64,000 nt of DNA from the NCBI GenBank assembly GCA_036768485.1, contig JAVLUZ010000577.1, positions 186,001 through 250,000 on the forward strand, given 5' to 3'. Numbering within the stretch: position 1 is the stretch's first letter; each line of letters begins with the position of its first letter. Below are positions 12,801 through 24,800 of this stretch, piece after piece. The position numbers were made by a program, and so were the translations under genes. The notes beneath the pieces are model-generated. The model ran no database searches. It saw only the letters and a list, made by a program, of their open reading frames with translations, and was not told where the DNA came from. Source of the DNA: Mermis nigrescens. Taxonomy: Eukaryota; Nematoda; Enoplea; Mermithida; Mermithidae.

Positions 12801-15800
12801 GTACGTCTGAAATACTACCATGTCTCCGCATAGGCCTCTGAGTAGGGTGGCGAGATTGTCTCCTCCGATCAAGGATATCAGCAAATTTTTAACCCCAAGA
12901 CTGTGCAGGGCGTGTGCGTGATTTCTCGCAACCCCACCAGCATGCAATTCGATTTTTCCAAAACAAGTCTTACCAGGCGACTGGAAAAATGACGTTTTTC
13001 AGCAAATTGGATTAAAAAGTTCAACATTATCTTTTGTTTACTAATATTTTGAATTCGTCCTCTGTTAGCTCGACATAGCAGTCTACTAAGGATCCGCCAA
13101 ATAGGACCTGAATAACCGAGAAAACATTCGCTAAATTAGGGTAAAAAATATAACAAGGCAACAATACATATTTCGCATTATTAGAAGAATAAGTTCATGT
13201 AAAAAAATTCTGAATATTCGTTCAAATTTCCACTCAACAATGATCGTAGTAGATGCACATATAGTCGGTCGGGGGGTTCGTGAGAGAGCTTTCTTGAGCT
13301 GAGTTGGCGCAGGAAATTCGTATAAACGCTATAATAGCTACATCAAAAACTACCTAACATTCGAACCTTATAGTCGATTTCAAGCTGCCAGTAAAGCAGG
13401 GGCGGATTTAAGGGGGAAGCGGCCGCCCCCATTGGCCAAAAATATTTGGCGAGATAAAGAATAGATATGCAATATCCAATTTTTGGACGTCAGTAATCAA
13501 AATTTCTCAAATTTTTTCGGCGCTTCGCGCTGGATTTTACATATTAATGACGTTTATTTGCGTTTTCTGCGACCTGAAAGCCATTCCTGCTCATGGAATA
13601 GCTTACAAAACAATTTAATCATTAACAAAAACTTAACCCTCCTGTTACCAAGGAGTCATGCACACACATGGGCGTGGGGGGTCTGGGGGGTGGACTCCCC
13701 ACAAACCAAAAGACCCCCCCCCAGAAATCAAAAGACCCCTACCCCCCAGAATTCAATTTTTGAAAATTTTTTTCGTTTTTTTTCGCAATTTTTTGATGCC
13801 AATGGATAGTTCTTGATGAGAAACGTCGAAAAATGGTGTTTTTATCGCCATACCACCATTTTTAAGGCCATTTTTTAACCTTCAAAAAATCTTGGACCCC
13901 CCAGAATTTTCTTGCTGCCCACGTATGGTCATGCACCTTAAACTTACCAAGGTCTAGATCGAAAATCTAGTCATTGGGGAGATAACAAAAATGAATAAAA
14001 ATACATATTTTTGGTAGCCAAGAGTATGAGGATTTCAAAAATGTCATTAAGATTGCACAAAATCGAAAACCAATTGAAAAAAACGTATTTGAACATTCAA
14101 AAATGTGTAAGAAATACGATCTGCAACACGCGTAACACATGTTATAAATTCATGAAATCAAGCTTTTCTAATAAAATATAGGTCAATACGTTTTCTTTTG
14201 CTCAATAAAACATGTGTTGAAGTAAAAAAAGAGGGTACTGAGAAGCTTGTCACATAAGAATTTATGGCCTTACAGTAAACTGCAAAAAACAGGCAACTAG
14301 ATCACGGATCTAGAGCTCGGTAAAAGTAGGGTTAAAGAAAGCGAAGCAAATAGAATCTTTACAATTTTTGGGATAATGCTGTCCCTCGGCAAAAACTAGT
14401 TAACGCGAATAATGTTAGAAAGTATCAGTCAACGACAACTGGAAACGGTCGCAGAAAATTTAAAGTGAGCGAGAGCCCACTAATCAAAAATACAACCACT
14501 TTTTGAACCAAACAACCAACCATTTGATTTTATGGACGGAAACGTATAACTCTGAAGGTATATAATAAAACGTTAAAACATTAGTTCACGGGTTTAACAT
14601 CATTTCGAAATTGTCGCACCCCGTGTACAGAATTCGATGTTCCTATGCATCTACTCTTTGCTAAAAATAGATCAACTCGTATTTCTACTTTCCTCTGCGC
14701 TCATTTTATCCATTCTAAAAACTAAATGGTAACGTTATTGTGTAATTCGCGTAAAATTTAACTATTTTTTGTTAAATGGAAAATTCTAAATTTGTTGTCC
14801 TTATAGACTAGCTTCCATTCTTCACATAAATGCTTGTATTTGCCTACTAATTTATGAAAACATAATTTGCCCCGCTTAGAAATTGATTTTTTATCAATGA
14901 GTTAGGCAAATTGCGAGATCAACTGCGCATTCTCCATTTAGTATTTCGATTCTTAAAAAAATGCACTGGAGAATCATTTTTCGTTAGTTTTATTCAGAAC
15001 AAGCTATGGTGAAGACTTAACGACTCGGGGCGGTCCTCTAAATTGGTCACTAAAGAACTATGTGGTTTAAAGCGAACTTCTTTAAAAATTGACGTCTGAC
15101 CGCTCCTGACATGCAGTATTAATTGTCTATTGATTGTGTACTATTGGTTTTGAGGCAGACAATTGGTCGGAATCTTTGTCGTGTAATTGGATAATCATTA
15201 AAAGTCTTTTTGCGATCGAGTTTAACAGAAAAAAACGTATTGATTTTCGCTCGAAATATCGTTCCTTGGACTTTGCTCGATTGCTCGAAGGTTTTCTTTT
15301 TCGGAGAGTGAAAATTCAATTATTTTACTTTGAAATTAAGGGATTTTGCTGGCAGACGTTCAGACAAAAAACAGAACGTCAAATGCGTGGCCGGAAGCGT
15401 CAAACACAAAAGAGAATGCAGTGCTTTGGTTTGAAGTCCATTTGGAGCCCACGATGTTGTGATTTGGTTTTCTTTCCTTCCAATCCAAAATATACAACCA
15501 CTTTATATATTTGCTATTAATTAAGGAGCACTTGGTTCCTTCTTTGGTGACTGCCTCAGAAAAAACGTCCAAGACATTTTTTCCAGACGGATGATGATCC
15601 ATAACATAGGGCAAAAAAACCACTGTAGCATATTTTGTGGGGAAGAGATTACCTTTATTATTGTGATCCTTACAGTCCCGAGAGGACCTCAATTCAATTA
15701 GAAATATTTGGCGAATTAGGAAAGAGATAATTCAGAAACATAATCCCCAAGTGCATTTTACGAGCGAAAATAATTGAAAAATGAAGGATATCTGGGGTTC

Positions 15801-18800
15801 AATCCCAAAGGAAAAATGCGTCAAATTGATCAATTCCATAACACTTTGTTTACAAGCATTAATTCAAGCTAAGGGCTATCGGATTTCCGTTTAGTCGATT
15901 CTATTTTGTAGACTGTTAATTGATGATACTTGTTATTCATCGTTATCTTCAATTTTTAAACTCTTGAACAATAATTACTTAAGAACTGACGATTAAAGCG
16001 GACACTGCGTTTAAATCGTGGGTGGCCTTAAACTTTCGAGCGACACTGTATATAAAGCATATGCATACCTATATAATAATAGTAAACATGTGATAAATGC
16101 AGACTAATCAACTCATTATCACTACTGTATACAATTCATAGGTGCACAAGGTCAGGGTCGGCAGGGGATGGAATCCCGAAAATTTAATTAATGTACACGA
16201 TTTTTTTGCCATTTAAAGAATCAAAATGGTCAAAATAGCCTATAAAAGGTTTTTTCGTGGTAATATCGCATTTTAAAATCATTTTTAGTCCATTTTGGCT
16301 GAAATATTTTACTTCAACACTGAAAAATGTGAAAATTGATCAATTTTGCGCACTTTTCGAGCACAAAACACATAAAGATATTAATCTAGCGCGAAGCGCT
16401 GGTTTGACCTCAAAAATGATGCGAAAAACGTTTCATCAGCTCAAAATCGCCGGACAGTTCCTGTCAGGCTGACCCTTCAGGGGAGGGGGAGGGTAATACC
16501 CCTTCCCTCACCCCATATGCGCACGTGTGATACAGTTATACATTACTTTAATGAACCGAGACACGGAAATAAACAAAAAATATACATATGAATGAATATG
16601 AAATGTAGAAATCAGAAACGGCCAACAAAGTAAAATTACGAATTTCCTGCAGGATTAATCTATACAGGACAAGAGCACAATGGATTGCATTAGAAATATA
16701 CCGCACAAGAATTAAGTGGTCAGGGCTTATCCGAGAAAAAATTTTGAGGAAACTCTGACGTCTCAAATGATTTAAATTCCTTCCTTTAGAGATAGTTAGC
16801 AATAGTTGTGATAAAATGATTGCTTTGCACAGTACAGAAAGTATGCATTGCAATTGCAATGTCATTATTCAAGAAATGATAAAGCAATACCTACTCATAT
16901 GTACTCATTTGAAACTTAACTCAAACATCAGTAACTGCTCAAAAATTAAGATATGTAATTATTCTGCCATTCGCCTAAAATTATTAAAAATACTTCTGAC
17001 AAATTTCCCAGCATGAGACAAAGTTTGAAGAAGTTAATATGTAATCAAAACAACAATTTGTTTTTTTGAAAGTTCCCTGAAATTTCAGATACTTCAATCA
17101 GAAAAAGTAGATCAAGTTTAGTCATTATCACAGTCAGGGGCGTACGCTGGATTTTTCAACGGGAGAAGGCGGTCCAAAATTTGTGACTATATTTCGGAAT
17201 TTGTTCGCCGGGGTACAAAATAAGGTGCATTTTCTGACGTTTCCGAAGATGCTCTAACCGTTAAGCTCATAAAATCGAAACTTTTCTGAAAAAATTCAAT
17301 TTTCCCCTAATAAGCTATGAAAAATGATATTTTTTGACCGGGCTTGGGCCTAAATTAACGAATATAATTATTATGTGGCGCGAAGCGCTGAAGGTCTTGA
17401 GACTTTTCGATAACAAGATTAGGGATATTCCGGTTCCAGGTTTTTCGAAAAAATCGGTTCCGGTTCCGTTCCGGTTCTTGGAAAACGAGAACTTCGGTTC
17501 CGGTTCCGGTTCTTGCGTAAGTTGGAACCGTCGGTTCCGGTTCCGGTTCTTCAACTAGAGAACCGTCGGTTCCGGTTCCGGTTCTCGGTTCCTGTGTTAA
17601 AGTATGTACGCTATTGATAGCCTGACTTCACCGGAACGTATGACGATGTAATCGAAAGATAAATTATTCAGAAAGTCGTTTGTTCCAATCTGGCAACTGC
17701 ACGTTCAAACAACTTTTATGTCTAGTTGACAATTTACTTTAAATCACTGAATATTATCTATGTGTTTATTAACTGGAGGCTTATACTAAATCGAAATGCT
17801 TAATTCATGACGAAGATCTGCTGCAATGGTGGAAAGAGAAGTCGAAGAATTTACCGATTCTCGCGTCTATAGCTAAGCAGTATCTTGCAGCCAGTGGCGG
17901 ATCTAGGATTTTCCTAAGGGGGCGGTATCCCAACTTTTCCAAAAACAGTCAAAAATAGGTCCAGAGCGCGAAACAGCGTTTTTTGGTGTTTTACAATGGG
18001 GTCTAGGACAATTCGTAGGAAGACAATTCGTAGAACGACAACTGGTAGGAGGACAATTAGTAGGATGACGATTTGTAGGATAGGACAATTGGTCGGAGGA
18101 CAATTCGTAGGACGCATATAAATGAAATCAAATTATTCGAAGCTTAATCACACACGAACAGCACAAAAATCATGCTCAGATGAAGGAGAAGGTTTATGCA
18201 ACCAGAGCAATGGTCTTCTGAGGAATATTTTTATTATTGTGCGACTTTGGTCCAAAATAACGAAAAATCGCTAACATTTCCATGTTTTTTCGCGAGTTCG
18301 GACAGTTGGGATTGGGGAGACGGACCCATCTTAAGTGGGGCGATGCCCTCATCCCCCTGTTACATGTGTGGCTAACTGATATCAAAGTGGTTCAAGCTTT
18401 CGCTATTTAAAAACATTGTTGTGCTGTTTACTTTAAATGCGTTTGTTTTCAGAGCAACTTATTTGTGAGATATGTTTTTAAAGAACTGATTTTTGTCAAG
18501 CATATCCGTCAGAAAATAGCTTCTATTTCCACGCTCAGTCAAGTAAAATTCGGCCATTTAGCAACAAGTCAACGAAATCATGAAAAATAGCGACCACAAC
18601 TCTCCTGACATTTAAGCGTAAATGATTTTGAGCACTGTGACATGTTGACCGAAATTAACCCATTTTTTACTTTTGTTTACTTTACTGCACTTTCTTAGCA
18701 TAATTGCTACCTTATATTATGTACATACGATACCTACTAGTTGGTATCCTACCAATTGACCTATACAACAAATTGTCTTCCTACGAATTGTCATCCTACC

Positions 18801-21800
18801 AGTTGTCCTCCTACGAATTGTCTTCCTACCAATTGTCCGGATTCCTTACAATGTATACTTTTACATAAAATCACTTTTGACGCAATATTTTTTCTTAAAA
18901 TTTTAAAATTTTCGACAACTTTGTGCGAAAGAATCACTAAAATTCTTTGACTTTTACAAAAATCTGGCGCGAAGCATTTTTTTTGTACTAGGTCCGTTTG
19001 TACATGAACAAAGATGATGCCCAAAAGTCTTTATACATTGTGTACACACAAACTTTCGGGTACTATAATATGGTACAGTGGCGATTTTAGTGTGGTTAAA
19101 ACAGAGTTGTCCGACTTTTGGTAGTGTATTTTAGCTAATTTATGGGTCTCTAAGGGCAAAAATCACTAAGAATCGTTTTAAAGCGGCGCGAAACGCCGAA
19201 AAATTTGACATTTTTCCTTTCGAAATGCAATTTCTGCCATTATAAAGATAAATAGAACACACAATCACTCATTTCAACGCAAAGCGCCGTAAATTTCTGC
19301 GAATTTTGAACCTTTTTTGTAATTTTTGTCTCTCCAAAATCTTTGTACACGTACAAAGACGGTCCCGAAAAGTCTTTGTACATCGGGAAAAATTTTTGAC
19401 CGTGGCGCAAAGCGCCGGAAAATTTGTGAAATTAAGGCGGACGGACGTCTAGAAGCATGATTTACTGCTTGATTTCCTGTATTTATAGCATTTGATGCGA
19501 AAGATCGAATTTTTTAATTGAAAATAGAAGAAAACTATTCAAAAATGGATGTTTCTGCTGCTTCTAAAACCTACATGAACAGAAAATGGCTTCCTGTCGC
19601 CAAGAAAGTGAATAAATGTCATTAATAGGTATCATACGGCGCGTAGCGCCGGAAAAATTTGAGAAATTATGGTCACTGACGGCCAAAAATCATTGCAAAT
19701 GGCATAGGTATCCATTCTTTATCTCGCCAAATATTTTTGGCCATTGGGGGCGGCCGCCCCCGCCCCTTTTTGAATCCGCCTCTGCTTGCAGCGCCAGCTA
19801 CAAGTGTTCCATCGGAACAGCTGTTAAGTTGCGCTAGAATCATTTACGACCTTCTCAGAAACAGGCTACATGGCAAAAAAGCAGAACGACTGTTATTTTT
19901 AAAATATAATTTACCCGAAACAAAATTTGCATACTAAGTTTTAATCTGTAAACTTTTGGGTAATAAAAGATTGAATTGCTGCTTCATGTCTTCACTAAAT
20001 TTTATGAAGTTCGATTTTTAAGTCTACTTTTAAAGAACCGATAACCGACTTTAAAAAAGATCGGTTCCGGTTCCGGTTCTTAGAAAATCAAAAAATCGGT
20101 TCCGGTTCTTGGAAAATCAAAAAGTCGGTTCTCGGTTCCGGTTCCGGTTCAAAAAAATGGTCGGTTCCAGCCGGTTCCGGTTCCGGTTAACCGGCACAAC
20201 CCTAAGATGCCAATTTTCATGCGGTTCCTTACCTCTCCAAAAATATTTTTGGGCTAAGGGGGGGCAGTGGCCCCACTGCTCAGGCCTATGGTCACAAATA
20301 ATTTACAAAAGGCTAAATCAAATTATGATTTAAAAAAAGTTCCATTAATACTACGTATCAAGCAAGTAAATGCTGAGTCGACACGCGGTGACTAATTCAG
20401 AAACAAGCGATTTAGTTAGCAATCTAACCACGTCTGGGGTCCTTTTTGAAATTCCCGCTGGCGATTCGGTTGTTCCTAAAGTCGCATTGCTCCCAATATT
20501 TTTCTTTTGCAAGAAAGCATAAGCCGTTGCGATTTTTGAAGCATGTTCAACATTATTTTTGAGAAGCGCGATGTCTAAATCAGATAATCTCATCAAAGAG
20601 CTATTTCTAAGCTGAGTTACGTAATATTATAAATGCAATACATCAATGATTATTTTTATTCAGCTTTAGCAAAAAAAAATCCAGACTTCCCTAATACAAT
20701 ATTTAAACGAAAAAGTGGCTGATTTATTGGGTTTTAGAATAAGTATGTATGTATTTGATAAATTTGAGCGGATTCCCAAACTTTCTATCCTAAACCTGGT
20801 TCCTTGATAATAACTCTTAGATCTAGGAATCTTCCTCGCTCTAGCCTTCCCATATAACAATAAAGTGGCCGACATAACGTTATCAAACATGCACGTGAGG
20901 GGTTAGGAGTCTAGACACCCTGAGCATAGGGAGCGGAAAATTTTCCTGTGAAATCAATGAGGCAAAACGAAGGCCCAGAATATATGAAAATTTAAAATTT
21001 TCGTTAAAAGCGCTTCAAATTGACCAGAAACTAAGTAGAAATATAGTTTTAAGGCTACTTAACCGCTTATACCACTTTTAAAGATCGTTTTGGCCCGGAA
21101 AAACTCGACCCCTCCAGACCAACGGATCCCTTCAGATCGGCCCAGCTGTTCATCTATGAACGTGACTGACTACTGACTACTAGATAGATGCAGAATACGT
21201 TAATATTAACGTACGTATTTTCATAGTCAGTTTAAAATTAACGTCATGAATGACTTAAAACACGAATTTAATAGTTTGACGAGGCAAATGCAAAAACCAG
21301 TACCTATGTACAAGATTATGCCACAAGAATGGGCTAATGATGAAAAAATGTTACAATTTTTGGACTAAAGAGGGAAATCCTGGCACGCAGGGACATTTTC
21401 AAACAAATGTAAAGCAATATCGACAATATGAATTGCAATAATGGCTATTTTAATCAAGTTCAAATGAAATTAAAACAGAGTTTAAATCATGCAGTCGTTT
21501 TTGCTCACGAACTTAAATTTAAGGATCTTCCGTCAGTCAGGTCGTTGATTCGTCGCAACAAAAAAGGAGTAACGTGATTGCCAATTGTGCCATTTTTTCT
21601 AAGGAAAGCAAAAATTATTAACCCACTAATAATTTTACAATAATGCAAATCGAATGCCAAACTTATTTGTGTAAGTATAATACGAAGCATACGAACTTAG
21701 CTTCCGACAGAGCGATCGAAATAGCTTTTTCTAACAATAGTCCCGTCGCTTGATCATCCTCTGGTATAGGAACACCAATAAGAAATCCATTGGTCATGTT

Positions 21801-24800
21801 GAGATCAGCTGAGATTTCTGTAAATTAAAATATAGTATGCGAGCAGACATGCACAGTATGGGGATTCGGGGGATGTTAAAATTATAAAGTGGCTTTTTAC
21901 GGGCCAAACATAGTGGATACGCGTTTATCTTTCTAGAGAATAAAAACATTGGAAAAATTTCTAAAAAAATTAAAAAGTCGAAGAAATTGAACAATATATA
22001 GGTCAAAACATTAGTATATGGCGCGTAGCGCCAAAAATTGACGTTTTGAGAAAATAGATAGCTAAAAACACATAAAAAACATTTTTTCCACGGAATTTCA
22101 GAGAAACTTTTGAAAAAATTAAAAAATCGAAAATTGAAAAATTTTCTGCGGGCGGTGAACTTTTTGGTGAGAAGTGAAAGCCCCCCTCCAAAACCCCCAC
22201 CATCACGTACGTATGCGAGCCTTCAATTCAATAAATTTCAAAAAAAATCAAAAAAGTCGAACAAATCGAACTAAATATAGTCAAAACATGAGTATAATGG
22301 CGCAAAGCGCAGAAAATTTGGAACTGTTGAGCAAACAGATAGCCAAAAACGCTTAAAAAAGCACCTTTCCTACAAATTTGTAAAACATTCTTGGGAACTT
22401 CCGAAAGATCGCTAATTTTGGGGTTATGGTGAAAATTTTTTTGCGTAGAATGAAAATTTTTTCTGGGGGTTGAAAACCCCTACAAATCCCCCAAGATCAT
22501 GTATGAGCACTACCCTTTGCAACAACACCGTCATCTTCGTTAAGAAATGTGATAAAATTTTATAAAATCTGCGTAATCATGGGAAATAAAAGTTAATATC
22601 GAAACAATGAAAAAAGTACAAAGAAAAGGAAGGAGACAAAGAAAATAGGGAAAAATATATTAAAAGGCTGTTAAACACCGCTCTGGCCGCTTTAAATCGA
22701 ATTGACGATGATCAGACACGCACAAACCATCAAAAAATAAAAATGAAAGACATTAAAAAAAGGTCACGTAAATTATAAAGATCAAATTATTAATTAAATA
22801 AGTTAAACACAAAGAAATTAATTAATTAAATAAATTGATCACATTATCAAACTCTTTTTCCATAACAAATTACCAAGTCATTGACCTATAAATTATTCCA
22901 AAAAGCGAAAAATGGGAATTATCAATGTATGTGTTGCATGGAAAAAGTCAGTGGAAATCAACTTTGAACTCCTTAAGTCTTCACGATAGCTTGATCTAAA
23001 TAAAACTTACGAAAAATGATTCTACAATGCACTATGTATAGTATAGATATGTATATTCTTATGTTTATAAAATTTTATTTTTTAAGACTCGAAATACTGA
23101 ATGGAAAATGCATGGGCGACCTTGCAATTTGCCTATCTCATTGATAAAAAAATCAATTTCTATGCGTTTTTGATAATAAACTTCTTTGCAAATTATATAT
23201 TGATAGGTTAGTAGGTAAATACATACATTTTGTGAACAATTAGTCCATCAGGACAACAAATAAAGAATTTTCCATTTTTCAAAAATAGTGAAATTTTAAG
23301 TGAATTCCAAAATAATGTAACCATTTACTTTTGAAAATGGATAAAATGAGCGCAGAGGAAAGTAGAAATACGAGTTGATCTATTTTTAGCAAAGAGCAGA
23401 TGCATAGGAACATCGAATTCTGCACACGGGGTGCACCAATTTCAAAATGATGTTAAACCCGTGAGCTAATGTTTTAACGTTTCATTATATCGCATTCTAA
23501 GTTACTCGTTTTCATCCATAAAATCAAATGGTTGGTTGTTTGGTTCAAAAAGTGGTTGTATTTTTGATTAGTGGGCTCTCGCTCACTTTAGATTTCCTGT
23601 GACGGTTTCCAGCTATCGTTGGCTGAAACTTTCGAACATTATTCGCGTTAGCTTACCTTTGCCAAGGGACAGCATTATACCAAAAATATCAAAGGTTTAA
23701 ATTTCTTCGCTTTCGTTAAGTTTTTGTTAATGATAAACACGAAAATACCATATTAAGGGTGGGTGGCATAAAATGGGCGTGATGGGGGTGGAGGGGGCAT
23801 ATATACACCCTGCAGAACTTGAAAAACCCCCACAGATTATTGTAGACCTCCAGAATTTTCTTGCTGCCCATGTGGGTGCATTGTCTGAGATATTTTCTAA
23901 ACTCATTTGTTATTATCGTATTGATTCGCGTCTGGCTCTTTGTGTCGTACATTTTCTTATACATATCGTCATGCATTATTGATGCTGTTAATTTTCATTC
24001 CGATTTCTGCCTTTTTTCCTGTACTCTTACATAATCATAATGTCTTGATTTTATTTATTGTTATTAGTTTATGATCTCCTCTTTTTCCCTTTTCCTTCAT
24101 TTTTCTTCCTTTTTTATTCTTGTCTGATTTTAGACTTCTACTCTACAATATTTGCTTTGTTTGCGTGTAAAAACTATATAGGAAAACTAAATATACATAA
24201 TCTTTAAAAGGATTCAATCCTGCTTTACCCACAATATATGCTGCTTTGACATCTGCTTTACGAACGTCGAGCAACAATATACAAATACGAGTATAGAGGA
24301 AAATACAATTTATCTAGATTTCTAACAAAATTTTAACTTGTTTATTACAATAAGCTTCGATCCTGAACAAGCTTGTGTAAACTAACGAATTGAGGTGTCG
24401 ACCTTTCACCAAGCTAAATTAGCACGCGTCTATTCTATATCTGTTGGATAGGTCCTAAATCCGACTGAAGATTTAGGCGAAATCGTGAAAGGTCGCATGG
24501 AATGTCTGATGCATTTGAAAACAATGACCAGGACGTTTTTCCAAAAAAACTTTGAGAAAAATGTAAAAATTGTGTTATCAGAATTGAATTAAAATCAATA
24601 CTTGTTCCAAGGACTCCATTGCTCGTTGCCGAGACGTTTTGTGCAAATTGAAAGTTTTAATAATAGTGAACGTGAATATTGTTTGAATTGATCTACTTTT
24701 GAACTTTTGGGTGTCGTTTTGCTTTTGTCAATAAAATAAGTTTGGATGAATATTGTAATTTGAAACAGCTTATTAAACGCAGAATTTAATGATGCGTTTA

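Larger units (their letters stand above)
17892..19784 (-). mobile_element. Family B element with C and A nested (B3)
   Basis: CAGTGGCGGATCTAGG at the left, GAATCCGCCTCTG at the right. Exact 8-bp TSD CTTGCAGC (17884-17891, 19785-19792). Interrupted by C (17999-18845) and A4 (18975-19404). Confidence 0.93.
17420..20204 (+). mobile_element. hAT element D2 with nested B, C and A elements
   Basis: Begins TAGGGATATTCCGGTTCC and ends GGTTAACCGGCACAACCCTA. Both ends carry subterminal CCGGTT tandem repeats (17430-17590 and 20050-20195). It carries a broken hAT transposase C-terminus and is a relative of D1 (46302-48016) in the opposite orientation. Confidence 0.85.
17136..20290. mobile_element. Family E repeat split by a nested hAT (D2)
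   Basis: Left half about 17136-17419 (CAGGGGCGTACGCTGG...TTTTCGATAACAAGAT) and right half 20205-20290 (AAGATGCCAATTTTCATGCG...). The intact copy at 34086-34456 reads continuously through this junction. The ends are less certain than in the 34-kb copy. Confidence 0.75.

Noticed and set aside
15134..15692. Overlapping open frames of 128 (+) and 110 (-) codons
   Set aside because: They overlap on opposite strands, show no recognisable domain and lie in the 7.3-kb psuG-psuK intron; I also considered the region as a missing linker exon but the gene closes in frame without it.
17420..17590. CCGGTT tandem repeats (also 20050, 46310, 47850) as a free satellite or CRISPR-like array
   Set aside because: They lie just inside the ends of D elements and are paired in inverted orientation; there are no spacers of constant size.
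20355..20428. Extension of psuG-psuK exon 10 to a GTAGTA donor at 20349-20354
   Set aside because: That donor is phase 2 and would break the frame into exon 11; the phase-0 donor at 20423-20428 restores both frame and the kinase first strand.
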